Notes: generated by a model from the letters alone, not told the origin. A stretch of DNA of 64,000 nucleotides from Oceanobacillus damuensis (GCF_001618145.1 NZ_LQNF01000009.1:104293-168292), one strand, 5' to 3'; counted from the first letter of the stretch, positions 24,813 to 37,545 are shown. Numbers and translations are program-made.

Positions 24813-26621
24813 ATGGTGAAAAAGCAACGGAAAGTACGTAATTTTTCGATAATAGCACATATTGATCATGGAAAATCAACGTTGGCTGATCGAATTTTGG
24901 AAAATACAGAAACAGTAACAAAAAGAGAAATGAAAGAACAGCTTCTTGATGGGATGGATCTGGAGCGTGAACGCGGTATTACGATTAAATTAAATGCTGT
25001 TCAACTTGCGTATACAAGTAAAAGTGGAGAAGAGTTTATCTTCCACTTAATCGATACTCCAGGACATGTCGATTTTACATATGAAGTATCAAGAAGCCTA
25101 GCTGCCTGTGAAGGAGCTATTTTAGTAGTCGATGCTGCCCAGGGAATTGAAGCACAAACCCTGGCGAATGTTTATTTGGCTATGGAAAATGAATTGGAAA
25201 TAATCCCTGTCATCAATAAAATCGACTTGCCAAGTGCAGATCCTGAGAAAGTGAAAAAAGAACTGGAAGACGTTCTGGGGATTGATGGCGAAGATGCCAT
25301 CCTGGCGTCAGCCAAAGCGAACATAGGGATTGAAGAAATTCTCGAAAGAATAACCGAAGTTGTGCCTGAACCGGCGGGCGATCCGGAAGCTCCATTAAAA
25401 GGACTGATATTTGATTCTCTATACGATTCCTATCGTGGGGTAATTGCATATGTGTGTATTAAGGAAGGTTCGGTCAAAGTCGGTGACAATATTAAAATGA
25501 TGGCAACCGGGAAGGAATTTGAAGTGAATGATGTCGGTGTATTCACTCCGAAAGCAGTATCCAAGGATGGATTGACTGTTGGTGATGTAGGTTACATTAC
25601 TGCTTCCATTAAGAATGTAGGCGATACACGTGTCGGTGATACAATTACACATGCTTCCAGACAGGCGGAAGAAGCACTGCCGGGATATCGCAAATTAAAT
25701 CCAATGGTTTTCTGCGGGTTGTATCCTGTTGATTCCAATGATTATAATGATTTACGTGAGGCTTTGGAAAGACTTGAATTGAATGATTCCTCCCTGCAAT
25801 ATGAGCCGGAGACTTCCCAAGCATTGGGATTTGGTTTCCGTTGTGGTTTTCTCGGATTGCTTCATATGGAAATCATCCAGGAAAGAATTGAGAGAGAGTT
25901 TAATATCGACTTAATTACAACTGCTCCAAGTGTTATTTTCGAGGTCGAACAAACCAATGGGGAAGTAGTCGATATTGACAATCCATCCAAAATGCCAGAT
26001 CCGCAAGTTGTCCAGGAGATTCGTGAACCGTATGTGGAGGCTACCATCATGGTTCCCAACGAATATGTCGGGGCAGTAATGGAAATTTCCCAGAAGAAAC
26101 GCGGGCACTTTATGGATATGCAGTATCTAGACGATATTCGCGTAAATGTCATTTATCATATCCCATTATCCGAGATTGTTTATGATTTCTTTGATCAGTT
26201 GAAATCACAAACGAAAGGGTATGCTTCTTTCGATTATGAGCTTATCGGCTACCAGCCATCAAAACTGGTGAAAATGGACATTCTGCTTAATGCTGACACA
26301 ATTGATGCATTATCATTCATTGTCCATCAGGATTTTGCATATGAACGTGGCAAACAGATTGTAGAAAAACTGAAGGAACTTATTCCAAGACAGCAATTTG
26401 AGGTTCCCGTACAAGCGGCAATCGGAAATAAGATTGTTGCCAGATCTACAATTAAAGCTGTGCGTAAAGATGTTACAGCAAAACTGTACGGCGGTGACAT
26501 TACCCGTAAGCGGAAATTGCTGGAAAAGCAAAAAGAAGGTAAAAAGCGAATGAAAATGGTTGGTTCTGTTGAAGTGCCACAAGAAGCATTTATGGCTGTT
26601 TTGGAAATGAATAACGACTAA
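24813..26621 (+). CDS. lepA: Elongation factor 4 (LepA)
   Basis: 602-residue translational GTPase. G1 is [10 protein letters not shown]3 DTPGHVDF, G4 NKIDL; the RGITIK switch and the C-terminal LepA domain ([18 protein letters not shown], in parts) are present. It acts on translating or assembling ribosomes; older work describes back-translocation. A terminator follows, then hemW. Confidence 0.97.
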   Translation: MVKKQRKVRNFSIIAHIDHGKSTLADRILENTETVTKREMKEQLLDGMDLERERGITIKLNAVQLAYTSKSGEEFIFHLIDTPGHVDFTYEVSRSLAACEGAILVVDAAQGIEAQTLANVYLAMENELEIIPVINKIDLPSADPEKVKKELEDVLGIDGEDAILASAKANIGIEEILERITEVVPEPAGDPEAPLKGLIFDSLYDSYRGVIAYVCIKEGSVKVGDNIKMMATGKEFEVNDVGVFTPKAVSKDGLTVGDVGYITASIKNVGDTRVGDTITHASRQAEEALPGYRKLNPMVFCGLYPVDSNDYNDLREALERLELNDSSLQYEPETSQALGFGFRCGFLGLLHMEIIQERIEREFNIDLITTAPSVIFEVEQTNGEVVDIDNPSKMPDPQVVQEIREPYVEATIMVPNEYVGAVMEISQKKRGHFMDMQYLDDIRVNVIYHIPLSEIVYDFFDQLKSQTKGYASFDYELIGYQPSKLVKMDILLNADTIDALSFIVHQDFAYERGKQIVEKLKELIPRQQFEVPVQAAIGNKIVARSTIKAVRKDVTAKLYGGDITRKRKLLEKQKEGKKRMKMVGSVEVPQEAFMAVLEMNND

Positions 26622-26633
26622 AACGACAGAGGA

Positions 26634-26688
26634 AAAAAGGAAGAACTAGAATGCATCTACATTGCTGGATAGTTTTTCCTTTTTGTAT
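26634..26688 (+). terminator. Terminator between lepA and hemW
   Basis: A 15-bp stem AAAAAGGAAGAACTA (26634-26648) with its partner at 26670-26684 (one G-U pair), ending in a T-run. Confidence 0.7.
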
Positions 26689-26710
26689 TTTACACAGGAG
26701 CTGAATACTA

Positions 26711-27880
26711 TTGAATATGATCAAATCAGTATATATCCACATACCTTTCTGCAGGCAGATTTGCCATTACTGCGATTTCGTCAAGTTTTTCTATAATGAG
26801 CAATTGGCGACAGAATACCTGGAGGCTCTTCAAACTGAGATAAATGTTTCGCTTCCGGGTAAAAATCATAAGATGAAGACGATTTATATCGGTGGAGGCA
26901 CACCAACAGCATTAAATATGGAACAGCTGGAAACGTTACTCATATTCCTGAATAAGAAATTTGACATCCCCGCATGTGAAGAAGTTTCCATTGAAGTTAA
27001 CCCAGGTGACATTGATGAAGAGAAAACGCGTTTGCTGAAATATTACGGAATCAGCAGGATATCATTTGGTGTACAGGTAATGGATGACATCATGCTGGAG
27101 CAGCTCGGGAGGATTCATCGGGTAAACGATGTATATGATACGGTAGGGCTTTTGAAAAAGCACGATTTCAATAATGTAAGTCTCGATTTGATCTATGCAT
27201 TGCCGAATCAGACAGTGGAACAATTCGGTGACTCATTGCAGGAGGCCTTAGCATTTGAACTCCCGCATTATTCCACTTATGCTTTGCAAATTGAGCCGAA
27301 AACAGTTTTTTATCAAAAGCATAAAAAGGGACAGCTGCACCGTCCAGCCGAAGATGACGAAGTTACCATGTACGAAATTTTGAAGGATACGATGAAATCA
27401 AAAGGAATTCATCAGTACGAAATAAGTAATTTTGCCAAGCCTGGATATGAGAGTAAACATAATTTAACCTACTGGAGCAACGATTTTTATTATGGGTTTG
27501 GTGCAGGAGCCCACGGTTATTTGCCAGGAAAGCGAATTACCAACATTCGTCCGCTGCCGGCTTACGTAAGCCAGGCGTCAAAGAATGGAAAACCGGTCTT
27601 ACAGGTTGATCCTATCTCGCTAAAGGAGAAAGTGGAAGAGGAAATGTTCCTTGGTCTCCGTAAGATAAATGGGATCAATAAAGCACATTTTCAGAGCAGG
27701 TTTGGATTCAGAGCGGAAGAGTTATACAAAAAAGAGGTGGAAGAACTGATAAATAATGGGCTTCTTAAGGAGACTGGGATGGCAATACAGCTTACAGACA
27801 AGGGAATGTTATTAGGTAACCGGGTGTTTGAAAAGTTTCTTCTGGATGATCAAAATGAGATGCTGCTTGAAAGTAACTGA
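26711..27880 (+). CDS. hemW: HemW, radical SAM heme chaperone
   Basis: 389 residues with the CxxxCxxC cluster motif in FCRQICHYCDF, GGGTPT, and YEISNFAKPG. HemW resembles coproporphyrinogen dehydrogenase but acts as a heme-binding chaperone. TTG 26711 lies 9-10 bp after AGGAG; ATG 26717 is the alternative. Precedes hrcA as in B. subtilis. Confidence 0.92.
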   Translation: MNMIKSVYIHIPFCRQICHYCDFVKFFYNEQLATEYLEALQTEINVSLPGKNHKMKTIYIGGGTPTALNMEQLETLLIFLNKKFDIPACEEVSIEVNPGDIDEEKTRLLKYYGISRISFGVQVMDDIMLEQLGRIHRVNDVYDTVGLLKKHDFNNVSLDLIYALPNQTVEQFGDSLQEALAFELPHYSTYALQIEPKTVFYQKHKKGQLHRPAEDDEVTMYEILKDTMKSKGIHQYEISNFAKPGYESKHNLTYWSNDFYYGFGAGAHGYLPGKRITNIRPLPAYVSQASKNGKPVLQVDPISLKEKVEEEMFLGLRKINGINKAHFQSRFGFRAEELYKKEVEELINNGLLKETGMAIQLTDKGMLLGNRVFEKFLLDDQNEMLLESN

Positions 27881-27897
27881 GATTGGAGACATTCTGA

Positions 27898-27926
27898 TTG
27901 ACAAAAAAAACTGTGTTTGATAATTT
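27898..27926 (+). promoter_or_regulatory. Sigma-A promoter of the hrcA heat-shock operon
   Basis: TTGACA (27898-27903), a 17-bp spacer, TAATTT (27921-27926). The CIRCE operator begins 11 bp downstream. Confidence 0.8.
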
Positions 27927-27936
27927 AATTATAGTA

Positions 27937-27963
27937 TTAGCACTCAGGAGTTAAGAGTGCTAA
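27937..27963. promoter_or_regulatory. CIRCE operator
   Basis: TTAGCACTC, a 9-bp spacer, GAGTGCTAA: a perfect match to the CIRCE inverted repeat bound by HrcA. It precedes hrcA, so the operon is expected to be repressed by its own first product. Confidence 0.97.
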
Positions 27964-27977
27964 CAGGGGTGATCATC

Positions 27978-29009
27978 ATGTTAACAGAAAGGCAACTTAT
28001 CATTTTACAAGTCATAATTGATGATTTCATTGATTCTGCAAGGCCGGTAGGATCACGAGCACTTTCCAAAAAAGCGAACCTTCCATACAGTGCCGCTACA
28101 ATAAGAAATGAAATGGCGGATTTAGAGGAATTGGGGTTCCTGGAAAAAACCCATACTTCATCCGGAAGGGTACCGTCGGAAAAAGGGTACCGTTATTACG
28201 TCGATCATTTGATTGGCCCAAGCACAAACCCAAATGAGATAAGGATTCTCGAAGATATTATACAGGATGGTTTTTTTGAATTTGAACAAATCGTGCAAAT
28301 GTCAGCAGAAGTCTTGTCAGAACTCACAAATTATACGTCGATCATTCTCGGTCCTGAAATGTTCGAAACGACTTTGAAGCAGATTCAAATTCTGCCTCTT
28401 TCCGATCATTCAGCTGTAGCCATACTCGTTACGAATACAGGTCACGTTGAGCATCGTTCGTTTACGATTCCGGAGAAGATTAATTCTTCCGACTTGGAAA
28501 AAATGGTCAATATCATGAATGAACGGCTCAAGGGCGTACCGATTATCAAACTGCAGGAAGTGCTGCATACTGAAATAGCCCTTCTCATGAGAATGTATAT
28601 CGACGATTTTGAAAAATCATTTGATTACTTGAAGGCATTCATTGTGACCGACAATCCAGTAAAGCTTTATATTGGGGGGAAATCCAATATATTAATGCAG
28701 CCTGAATTCAACGATGTGGATAAAATCCGTTCCTTTTTTACAATGATGGAAAAAGAAAATGAATTAGCCAACATATTGAAAAACAGTAAAAATGGTATTG
28801 AAGTAACAATTGGCAATGAAAATGAAGTGGATGCAATAAAAGATTTAAGTCTGATTACCGCTTCTTATCATATGGCCGGTGACCACATGGGAACAATCGC
28901 GTTGCTTGGTCCTACGAGAATGGAATATAAAAAAGTTATTTCATTAATGAAAGGTTTGTCCAATGAAATGACAGATGCGATGTATATGTGGTACAGAAAT
29001 GATGACTGA
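27978..29009 (+). CDS. hrcA: Heat-inducible transcription repressor HrcA
   Basis: 343 residues. An N-terminal winged helix (LTERQLIILQVIIDDFI; SAATIRNEMADLEELGFLEK) and the regulatory domain ending in STIALLGP-like GTIALLGPTRMEY. It represses class I heat-shock genes through CIRCE and needs GroEL for activity. The ATG at 27978 is chosen: an upstream GTG would start inside CIRCE. Confidence 0.96.
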   Translation: MLTERQLIILQVIIDDFIDSARPVGSRALSKKANLPYSAATIRNEMADLEELGFLEKTHTSSGRVPSEKGYRYYVDHLIGPSTNPNEIRILEDIIQDGFFEFEQIVQMSAEVLSELTNYTSIILGPEMFETTLKQIQILPLSDHSAVAILVTNTGHVEHRSFTIPEKINSSDLEKMVNIMNERLKGVPIIKLQEVLHTEIALLMRMYIDDFEKSFDYLKAFIVTDNPVKLYIGGKSNILMQPEFNDVDKIRSFFTMMEKENELANILKNSKNGIEVTIGNENEVDAIKDLSLITASYHMAGDHMGTIALLGPTRMEYKKVISLMKGLSNEMTDAMYMWYRNDD

Positions 29010-29116
29010 AATGCAAAATATGCATTTCGACAAGTATGATCATGCATTGTAGTTTCTTTAGGGTACTTTTCATGATATAGTCTTACATGGAATTTTTAAA
29101 TTGGAGGTGGCAGATA

Positions 29117-29689
29117 GTGGAAGATCAAAAAAAGAACGCATCTGTTGAAGACGATCTGAATACGGAGGAAGAAATAGAAGTAATTGACTCTGCTGAAAGT
29201 GATGATGCGGCTGATGATGTGCAAGCAGATCCGACAGCAGCAGAAAAGGAAATCCAGGCATTAAAAGAAGAAAAAGATGAGATTTATAACAGGTTGCTCA
29301 GACTTCAGGCTGAATTTGACAATTTCAAAAAACGGTCGCAGAAAGAGAAAGAGGCTGCCCGCAAATATAAATCCGAGGACTTAATCACTGAACTCCTTCC
29401 TGCTATCGATAATTTCGATAGAGCATTACAGGTGGAAGTGACTGAGGCGAACGCGAGTCTGTTTGATGGCATTACCATGGTGTACCGTCAATTGCAGGAT
29501 GCCTTGAAATCCCAAGGCGTAGAACTGATCGAAACTGAAGGGAAAACATTTGACCCGACAGTTCATCATGCTGTCATGCAGGTTGAAGATGATGGTATCG
29601 CACCGAACACGGTTGTGGAAGAACTGCAAAAAGGGTATATGCTAAAAGACAGAGTAGTTCGACCAGCCATGGTTAAAGTTAATAAATAA
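29117..29689 (+). CDS. grpE: GrpE nucleotide exchange factor
   Basis: 190 residues: an acidic N-terminus, a long coiled coil (about 45-100, LRLQAEFDNFKKRSQKEKE), and a C-terminal beta domain ending VRPAMVKV. It releases ADP from DnaK. The GTG at 29117 follows GGAGGTGG; the frame is open slightly earlier. Second gene of the hrcA-grpE-dnaK unit. Confidence 0.95.
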   Translation: MEDQKKNASVEDDLNTEEEIEVIDSAESDDAADDVQADPTAAEKEIQALKEEKDEIYNRLLRLQAEFDNFKKRSQKEKEAARKYKSEDLITELLPAIDNFDRALQVEVTEANASLFDGITMVYRQLQDALKSQGVELIETEGKTFDPTVHHAVMQVEDDGIAPNTVVEELQKGYMLKDRVVRPAMVKVNK

Positions 29690-29716
29690 TTGGAACAGAA
29701 GTTAAGGAGGAAATAA

Positions 29717-31552
<1,836 letters not shown>

Positions 31553-31580
31553 CTGAAAAAGCATACAGGATGTAATACTT

Positions 31581-31618
31581 AAGTCAAAGTCAGGATTCTC
31601 TTGGCTTTGACTTTTTTA
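31581..31618 (+). terminator. Terminator after dnaK
   Basis: A 12-bp stem AAGTCAAAGTCA (31581-31592) with its complement at 31602-31613 (one G-U pair), then a T-run. It likely reduces readthrough from dnaK into dnaJ. Confidence 0.75.
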
Positions 31619-31650
31619 GCAAGTAAGGAAGCATAAACTTTCTTACTTGC
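31619..31650. repeat. Second hairpin in the dnaK-dnaJ gap
   Basis: A 13-bp stem (31619-31631 with 31638-31650) immediately after the terminator, without a T-run. It may protect an RNA end or act as a second barrier. Confidence 0.5.
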
Positions 31651-31788
31651 ATAATTGTAACTAAGACTGTCACCGAAAGATTTGGGTAAACCTTAGTTTT
31701 CTGAAAGTGATCATCATCATTTGCCATTGGTGAATAATTGATGATATGATAAAACCTATGCTATATTGGGTCGGGAGAGTGATGAAAG

Positions 31789-32916
31789 TTGAGCAAACGA
31801 GATTATTATGATGTCCTTGGTGTGGAAAAAGGTGCATCGAAAGAAGAAATCAAAAAATCATACAGGAAATTAGCCAGGAAATATCATCCTGATGTAAATA
31901 AAGAGGCGGGTGCCGCAGATAAGTTTAAAGAAGCAAAAGAAGCTTATGAAGTATTGAGCGATGATCAGAAGCGGGCACAATATGATCAGTTCGGTCACGC
32001 TGGAGCACAAGGCCAAGGTTTCGGAGGATTTGGCGGAGGTGCGCAGGACTTCGGAGGATTCGGCGACATTTTTGATATGTTCTTTGGTGGCGGTGGTCGA
32101 ACGAGAGACCCAAACGCTCCACAACAGGGTGCGGATTTGCAATACACGATGGTTCTTGATTTTGAAGAAGCTATTTTTGGTAAGGAAACGGATATTAACA
32201 TACCAAAAGAAGAATCCTGTGAAACATGTAATGGATCTGGTGCCAAGCCTGGTACAAAAACGAAAACCTGCTCCCATTGCAGTGGATCTGGTCAGTTAAA
32301 CCAGGAACAAAATACACCATTTGGCCGTGTGGTTAATCGCAGAGTATGTCATCATTGTAATGGGACAGGAAAAATCATCCCTGAAAAATGTACAACGTGC
32401 GGCGGCGATGGAACTGTCAGGAAGAATAAAAAAATTCATATCAGTATTCCTGCTGGTATTGATGAGGGTCAGCAAATTAGAGTATCTGGGAAAGGTGAAC
32501 CGGGTAAAAATGGCGGACCTGCAGGGGATCTCTTTGTTCTCATTCAAATCAGGGAACATGATTTCTTTGTAAGGGAAGGAGACCATATTTTCTGTGAGCT
32601 GCCGTTAACAATTACACAGGCCGCTCTAGGAGATGAAGTTGAAATTCCTACCGTCCATGGGAAGGTAAAACTGAAAATACCAGCCGGTACACAGACAGGC
32701 AAAACATTCCGTATAAGAGGAAAAGGTGTCCCGAACGTTCGTGGTCGAGGCCAGGGGGATCAGCATATAAAAGTAAAAGTCATGACACCAACCCAACTAA
32801 CTGATCGGCAAAAAGAACTCTTGCGTGAATTTAATGAAATTGGGGGAAATGATTCTACAGATGAGCAAGACGGGAATATTTTCCAAAAGTTCAAAAAGGC
32901 GTTTAAAGGGGAATAA
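31789..32916 (+). CDS. dnaJ: Chaperone DnaJ (Hsp40)
   Basis: 375 residues: J domain with YHPDVNK, a Gly/Phe-rich region (about 70-105), four zinc-binding CxxCxGxG repeats ([32 protein letters not shown]) and the C-terminal substrate domain. It stimulates DnaK ATPase. The start is TTG, matching the family N-terminus [11 protein letters not shown]. Confidence 0.97.
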   Translation: MSKRDYYDVLGVEKGASKEEIKKSYRKLARKYHPDVNKEAGAADKFKEAKEAYEVLSDDQKRAQYDQFGHAGAQGQGFGGFGGGAQDFGGFGDIFDMFFGGGGRTRDPNAPQQGADLQYTMVLDFEEAIFGKETDINIPKEESCETCNGSGAKPGTKTKTCSHCSGSGQLNQEQNTPFGRVVNRRVCHHCNGTGKIIPEKCTTCGGDGTVRKNKKIHISIPAGIDEGQQIRVSGKGEPGKNGGPAGDLFVLIQIREHDFFVREGDHIFCELPLTITQAALGDEVEIPTVHGKVKLKIPAGTQTGKTFRIRGKGVPNVRGRGQGDQHIKVKVMTPTQLTDRQKELLREFNEIGGNDSTDEQDGNIFQKFKKAFKGE

Positions 32917-32938
32917 GGATATTGCCACTGCAATATCC
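32917..32938. repeat. Short perfect hairpin between dnaJ and prmA
   Basis: GGATATTGC, CACT, GCAATATCC. There is no T-run, so prmA is probably still read from upstream. Confidence 0.5.
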
Positions 32939-32975
32939 TCTACATAACAGCTACCAATGGAATGGGTGATTAACG

Positions 32976-33929
32976 GTGCAATGGTCAGAGATTTGTATCC
33001 ATACGACAAACGAAGCGATAGAACCAATTTCCAATATCCTGCATGAAACAGGGGCCAGCGGTCTTGTTATCGAAGACCCTCTTGATCTTGTAAAGGTCCA
33101 TGCAGAAGAGTTCGGTGAAATTTATGATTTAGATCCAAATGAATATCCGGAAGAAGGTGTCAGAATAAAAGCATATCTTCCAATCAACAGTTTTTTGGGT
33201 GAAACCGTTGAGCAGATTAAACAGGCGATCAATAATTTGCTGATCTATGATATTGATCTTGGCAGAAATGATGTGTCTCTAAGTGAGGTTAATGAAGAAG
33301 AATGGGCTACCGCCTGGAAAAAATATTATAAGCCAGTTAAAATTTCACAGCGCATAACGATCACACCGACATGGGAGGACTATTCACCCGTGTCAACAGA
33401 TCAAATCATTATCGAGCTTGATCCAGGTATGGCTTTTGGCACTGGCACACACCCTACAACCGTACTTAGCATCCAGGCACTTGAAGAATATTTGACCGAC
33501 AATAATATTGTCATCGATGTCGGGTGCGGTTCCGGGGTTCTTAGTATTGCTGCTGCCAAACTAGGCGCGAAGGAAGTTTTTGCCTATGACCTGGATGAAA
33601 TAGCAGTAAACAGCACAAAACTAAATGCAAAAGTCAACCAGCTGGATAAGCAAATTACAGTTAAACAAAATAATTTGCTTAATCATGTTTCCATGAAAGC
33701 AGATGTAATAGTGTCCAATATTCTAGCTGAAATAATCGTAAGGTTTATTGAAGATGCTTGGAACAATCTCATAGAAGGCGGATACTTTATCACTTCAGGA
33801 ATCATTCAGAAAAAAAAGCAGCTTGTAAAACAAAAGCTTGAAGAACAGGGATTTTCAATTATAGCTGTTAATGAAATGGAAGACTGGGTCTCGATTGTTG
33901 CGAGAAAAAATGAACTAGCGCAATTTTAA
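32976..33929 (+). CDS. prmA: Ribosomal protein L11 methyltransferase
   Basis: 317 residues. An N-terminal substrate-recognition domain, the linker, and a SAM-binding domain with MAFGTGTHPTT, VIDVGCGSGVLSIAA and SNILAEIIV. It trimethylates L11. GTG start after GGGTGATTAAC. Conserved order dnaJ-prmA-rsmE-mtaB. Confidence 0.96.
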   Translation: MQWSEICIHTTNEAIEPISNILHETGASGLVIEDPLDLVKVHAEEFGEIYDLDPNEYPEEGVRIKAYLPINSFLGETVEQIKQAINNLLIYDIDLGRNDVSLSEVNEEEWATAWKKYYKPVKISQRITITPTWEDYSPVSTDQIIIELDPGMAFGTGTHPTTVLSIQALEEYLTDNNIVIDVGCGSGVLSIAAAKLGAKEVFAYDLDEIAVNSTKLNAKVNQLDKQITVKQNNLLNHVSMKADVIVSNILAEIIVRFIEDAWNNLIEGGYFITSGIIQKKKQLVKQKLEEQGFSIIAVNEMEDWVSIVARKNELAQF

Positions 33930-33949
33930 ACATGAAGTAGGTGCGTGAA

Positions 33950-34720
33950 TTGCAAAGATATTTTATTCCTTCATCCAATTTTAACGGAAATGAAGTAAAA
34001 ATTACAGGTGACGATGTCCATCACATTTCCCGAGTAATGAGGAAAACAACAGGGGACCAAATCATTTGCAATAATGACCAGGGAAAAGCTGCTTTATGCA
34101 GCATATCGGCAATTGATGATAGCACTGTTACTGCAGTGATTGAAGAATGGTTGGATGAGAATGTCGAACAGCCTGTCAATGTGACGATCGCCCAAGGGAT
34201 TCCTAAAGGTGATAAATTTGAATTGATTTTGCAGAAAGGGACAGAACTTGGGGCCGCTTCTTTTATTCCATACCAGGCTGCCAGGTCTGTTTCATTGTGG
34301 GATGATAAAAAACAGGCGAAAAAGCTAAAACGTTTTGAAAAAATTGTTAAAGAAGCAAGTGAGCAAAGCCATCGAAATAAAATACCTGTGATAAAAAAAG
34401 CGATGAACCTGAATGGTTTAATATCGGAAAGCAAGCAATATGACAAAGCCATCTTTGCATATGAGGAAGAAGCAAAAATTCCTGCTTACCAATCCCTTGG
34501 AAATATTATTGATGAGCTTTCGCCAAATCAGAATCTTTTGGTGTGTATAGGACCTGAAGGCGGGTTTTCAGAGAAAGAAGCCGATGCACTAAAAAAAAGC
34601 GGATTTCACCCTGTCCGTCTGGGCCCTAGAATCTTAAGAACAGAAACTGCTGCACTCTATGTGTTAGCAAGCATTTCCTATCATTTTGAAGAATTGAGGT
34701 GTGATGGATGCCAACAGTAG
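33950..34720 (+). CDS. rsmE: 16S rRNA (uracil1498-N3)-methyltransferase
   Basis: 256-residue SPOUT-class methyltransferase. GPEGGFSEKEAD and LGPRILRTETAAL form the knotted SAM site. The TTG at 33950 gives QRYFIP as in relatives and has AGGTG 8 bp upstream; a GTG at 33941 is possible but overlaps the ribosome site. Overlaps mtaB by 13 nt. Confidence 0.94.
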   Translation: MQRYFIPSSNFNGNEVKITGDDVHHISRVMRKTTGDQIICNNDQGKAALCSISAIDDSTVTAVIEEWLDENVEQPVNVTIAQGIPKGDKFELILQKGTELGAASFIPYQAARSVSLWDDKKQAKKLKRFEKIVKEASEQSHRNKIPVIKKAMNLNGLISESKQYDKAIFAYEEEAKIPAYQSLGNIIDELSPNQNLLVCIGPEGGFSEKEADALKKSGFHPVRLGPRILRTETAALYVLASISYHFEELRCDGCQQ

Positions 34721-36057
34721 CATTTCATACATTGGGCTGTAAGGTAAATCATTATGAAACTGAAGGTATATGGCGTATGTTTATGGATCATGGTTATGAG
34801 CGAGTTGAGTTTGACCATGACTCAGATGTTTATGTCATTAATACATGTACCGTCACGAATTCCGGCGACAAAAAAAGCAGACAGGTAATCCGGAGGGCGA
34901 TCCGGAAAAATCCTGATGCGGTTATTTGTGTTACAGGATGTTATGCACAAACTTCTCCAGGGGAAATTATGGAGATTCCGGGTGTCGATGTTGTAGTAGG
35001 TACTCAGGATCGTAAAAACATATTCAAATATATTGAAGAACACAAGCAAACGAAGGAACCAGTTAATGGTGTTTCCAATATCATGAAAAATCGTGTCTTT
35101 GAGGAAATGGATGTACCTGTATTTACTGATCGCACACGTGCATCATTAAAAATTCAGGAAGGATGCAATAACTTCTGCACATTCTGTATTATTCCATGGT
35201 CTCGAGGTCTGCTTCGTTCCAGAGAGCCTGAAAATGTAATCAAACAAGCTCATAAACTGGTGGAAGCCGGTTATAAAGAACTTGTCCTCACAGGTATCCA
35301 TACTGCCGGTTACGGAGAAGATCTGAAGGATTATAATTTTGCTATGCTTCTCAGGGAACTGGAGAAGGTAGAAGGGTTGGAGCGCATTCGTATCTCATCA
35401 ATAGAAGCAAGTCAGATTACAGATGAGGTAATTGAAGTACTGGACAATTCCGAGAAAATTGTAAGACATTTGCATATACCACTGCAATCAGGTTCTGATA
35501 CAGTATTGGCAAGAATGAGAAGAAAGTATTCCACAGGATTCTATAAGGAAAAAGTGGAGAAAATAAGAAAGGCCTTACCAGATCTCGCGATTACTTCAGA
35601 TGTTATTGTTGGTTTCCCAGGTGAAACGGAAGAAGAATTTATGGCGACATATAACTTCATAAGAGAAATTGGTTATTCTGAATTGCATGTATTCCCATTC
35701 TCACGACGGACAGGTACACCTGCCGCAAGAATGGAAAACCAAGTGGAAGACGAGGTTAAAGAAGAGCGGGTGCATCGTCTCATAGCCTTATCGGATCAAT
35801 TGGCGAAAGAATATGCTTCACAGTTTGAAAACGAAGTACTTGAGGTTATACCGGAAGAACGGATTGTTGATGAGAAACATCCCGAGATGCTTGTTGGCTA
35901 TACGGATAATTACATGAAAGTTCAATTTGAAGGAACAGCGGACATGATTGGCAAAATTGTTCGTGTGAAAATTACAAAACCAGGTTATCCATATAACGAA
36001 GGTACGTTTGTGAGAGTTATGGATAATGCTACCCATGCAGGTGAAAAGGTTCATTGA
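34708..36057 (+). CDS. mtaB: tRNA t6A37 methylthiotransferase MtaB
   Basis: 449 residues: N-terminal domain with TLGCKVNHYE and two further cysteines (INTCTVTN, VTGCYAQ) for one Fe-S cluster, a radical SAM core (CNNFCTFCIIPW, CxxxCxxC) and a C-terminal TRAM domain. It converts t6A37 to ms2t6A37 in tRNAs reading ANN codons. B. subtilis name yqeV. Confidence 0.95.
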   Translation: MPTVAFHTLGCKVNHYETEGIWRMFMDHGYERVEFDHDSDVYVINTCTVTNSGDKKSRQVIRRAIRKNPDAVICVTGCYAQTSPGEIMEIPGVDVVVGTQDRKNIFKYIEEHKQTKEPVNGVSNIMKNRVFEEMDVPVFTDRTRASLKIQEGCNNFCTFCIIPWSRGLLRSREPENVIKQAHKLVEAGYKELVLTGIHTAGYGEDLKDYNFAMLLRELEKVEGLERIRISSIEASQITDEVIEVLDNSEKIVRHLHIPLQSGSDTVLARMRRKYSTGFYKEKVEKIRKALPDLAITSDVIVGFPGETEEEFMATYNFIREIGYSELHVFPFSRRTGTPAARMENQVEDEVKEERVHRLIALSDQLAKEYASQFENEVLEVIPEERIVDEKHPEMLVGYTDNYMKVQFEGTADMIGKIVRVKITKPGYPYNEGTFVRVMDNATHAGEKVH

Positions 36058-36087
36058 TAATAGCTCTTTACAGAGAGGGAGATTTAA

Positions 36088-36759
36088 ATGAGTAAAGCAT
36101 TGGCTAAATATATTGATCATACACAGTTAAAACCTGAAACCACCAAAGAAAAAATCCAACAGATTGTTGATGAAGCAAAAGAATATGAGTTTGCTTCTGT
36201 CTGTGTTAACCCCCATTGGGTTTCCTACTGTTTTGACCAATTGAAAAACACTTCCGTAAAGGTATGTACGGTAATAGGTTTTCCATTAGGGGCAACAGCC
36301 ACTGCAACAAAGGTTTTTGAAACTAAGCAGGCTATTGAAGATGGTGCAACTGAAATTGATATGGTAATTAATGTAGGAGAATTGAAATCCGGCAATGATG
36401 ATTTTGTTATGTCTGACATTCAAGCTGTAGTCGCTACAGCAAAAGGAGCAGCCCTGACAAAAGTAATCATTGAAACTTCATTGCTTACAAATGAAGAAAA
36501 AATTCGTGCTTGCACACTTGCTAAAGAAGCAGGAGCGGATTTTGTCAAAACATCAACCGGTTTTTCCGGTGGAGGCGCCACCGTGGAAGACATTAAACTG
36601 ATGCGTGAGACAGTTGGGGCTGATATGGGTGTCAAAGCATCCGGTGGTGTCCGTGACCTCGAATCGACAAAGATGATGATTGATGCCGGGGCTACACGTA
36701 TAGGTGCAAGTGCAGGGATTGACATTGTGAATGGAAACAAAAGTAATTCCGATTACTGA
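36088..36759 (+). CDS. deoC: Deoxyribose-phosphate aldolase
   Basis: 223 residues. Catalytic Schiff-base lysine in [14 protein letters not shown], a second lysine in [11 protein letters not shown] and aspartate in IDMVINVG. It cleaves deoxyribose 5-phosphate to acetaldehyde and glyceraldehyde 3-phosphate. It stands between mtaB and rpsU rather than in a nucleoside catabolism operon, so it may be co-transcribed with the translation genes. Confidence 0.95.
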   Translation: MSKALAKYIDHTQLKPETTKEKIQQIVDEAKEYEFASVCVNPHWVSYCFDQLKNTSVKVCTVIGFPLGATATATKVFETKQAIEDGATEIDMVINVGELKSGNDDFVMSDIQAVVATAKGAALTKVIIETSLLTNEEKIRACTLAKEAGADFVKTSTGFSGGGATVEDIKLMRETVGADMGVKASGGVRDLESTKMMIDAGATRIGASAGIDIVNGNKSNSDY

Positions 36760-36806
36760 TTTTTTGGCAGAGACTTTTATTTAGACTATATAGGTATAAA
36801 TAATCG

Positions 36807-36835
36807 TTGACCTGTTAGTAGGAATATATTATACT
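36807..36835 (+). promoter_or_regulatory. Sigma-A promoter of rpsU
   Basis: TTGACC (36807-36812), a 17-bp spacer, TATACT (36830-36835), about 70 bp before the rpsU start. Confidence 0.8.
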
Positions 36836-36906
36836 TTAACAAGGCATGAAAAGGTAATATATGTCTGTATAAATTGGTTTTGTGCTTCGGAGGGAGGGAA
36901 ATTAGC

Positions 36907-37083
36907 ATGTCAAATACAACTCGCGTTCGTAAAAACGAGTCTCTTGAGGATGCTCTTCGTCGCTTTAAACGCAGTGTGTCAAAAAGTGGTACACTACAGG
37001 AATATCGCAAGCGTGAACACTATGAAAAACCTAGTGTAAAACGTAAGAAGAAATCTGAAGCTGCTAGAAAGCGTAAATTCTAA
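36907..37083 (+). CDS. rpsU: 30S ribosomal protein S21
   Basis: 58-residue very basic protein beginning [30 protein letters not shown] lies just upstream of the ATG. Followed 15 bp later by yqeY, the usual Bacillus pair. Confidence 0.97.
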   Translation: MSNTTRVRKNESLEDALRRFKRSVSKSGTLQEYRKREHYEKPSVKRKKKSEAARKRKF

Positions 37084-37098
37084 AGAGGGTGCAAGCGT

Positions 37099-37545
37099 AT
37101 GACGTTACTTGATCGTCTGAATCAAGATATGAAGCAAGCGATGAAGAACAAAGATAAAGAAGCCCTAAGCGTTATTCGCATGGTGAAAGCTTCCATACAA
37201 AATGAATCGATTAAACTTGGTAAAGATACTCTATCTGAGGACGAAGATTTAACTATTCTATCCAGAGAAGTTAAACAAAGAAAAGATTCCCTCCAGGAAT
37301 TTAAAGCTGCAGGACGAGAAGATCTGGTTGAAAAACTTGAAAATGAACTTTCAATACTTGAAAAGTACTTACCGGAGCAGCTGTCAGAAGACGAATTATC
37401 GGCAATTATTCAGTCAACGATTCAGGAAGTGAATGCTACATCTATGAAAGATATGGGTAAAGTGATGGGTGCTGTAATGCCTAAAGTAAAAGGTAAAGCA
37501 GATGGCTCTCAAATAAAAAAAGCAGTGCAACAACAATTACAATAA
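37099..37545 (+). CDS. yqeY: GatB/YqeY domain protein
   Basis: 148 residues, all in the YqeY fold related to the C-terminal tRNA-binding domain of GatB. Typical segments are [19 protein letters not shown] and [21 protein letters not shown]. Function not established; probably RNA-linked. Confidence 0.93.
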   Translation: MTLLDRLNQDMKQAMKNKDKEALSVIRMVKASIQNESIKLGKDTLSEDEDLTILSREVKQRKDSLQEFKAAGREDLVEKLENELSILEKYLPEQLSEDELSAIIQSTIQEVNATSMKDMGKVMGAVMPKVKGKADGSQIKKAVQQQLQ

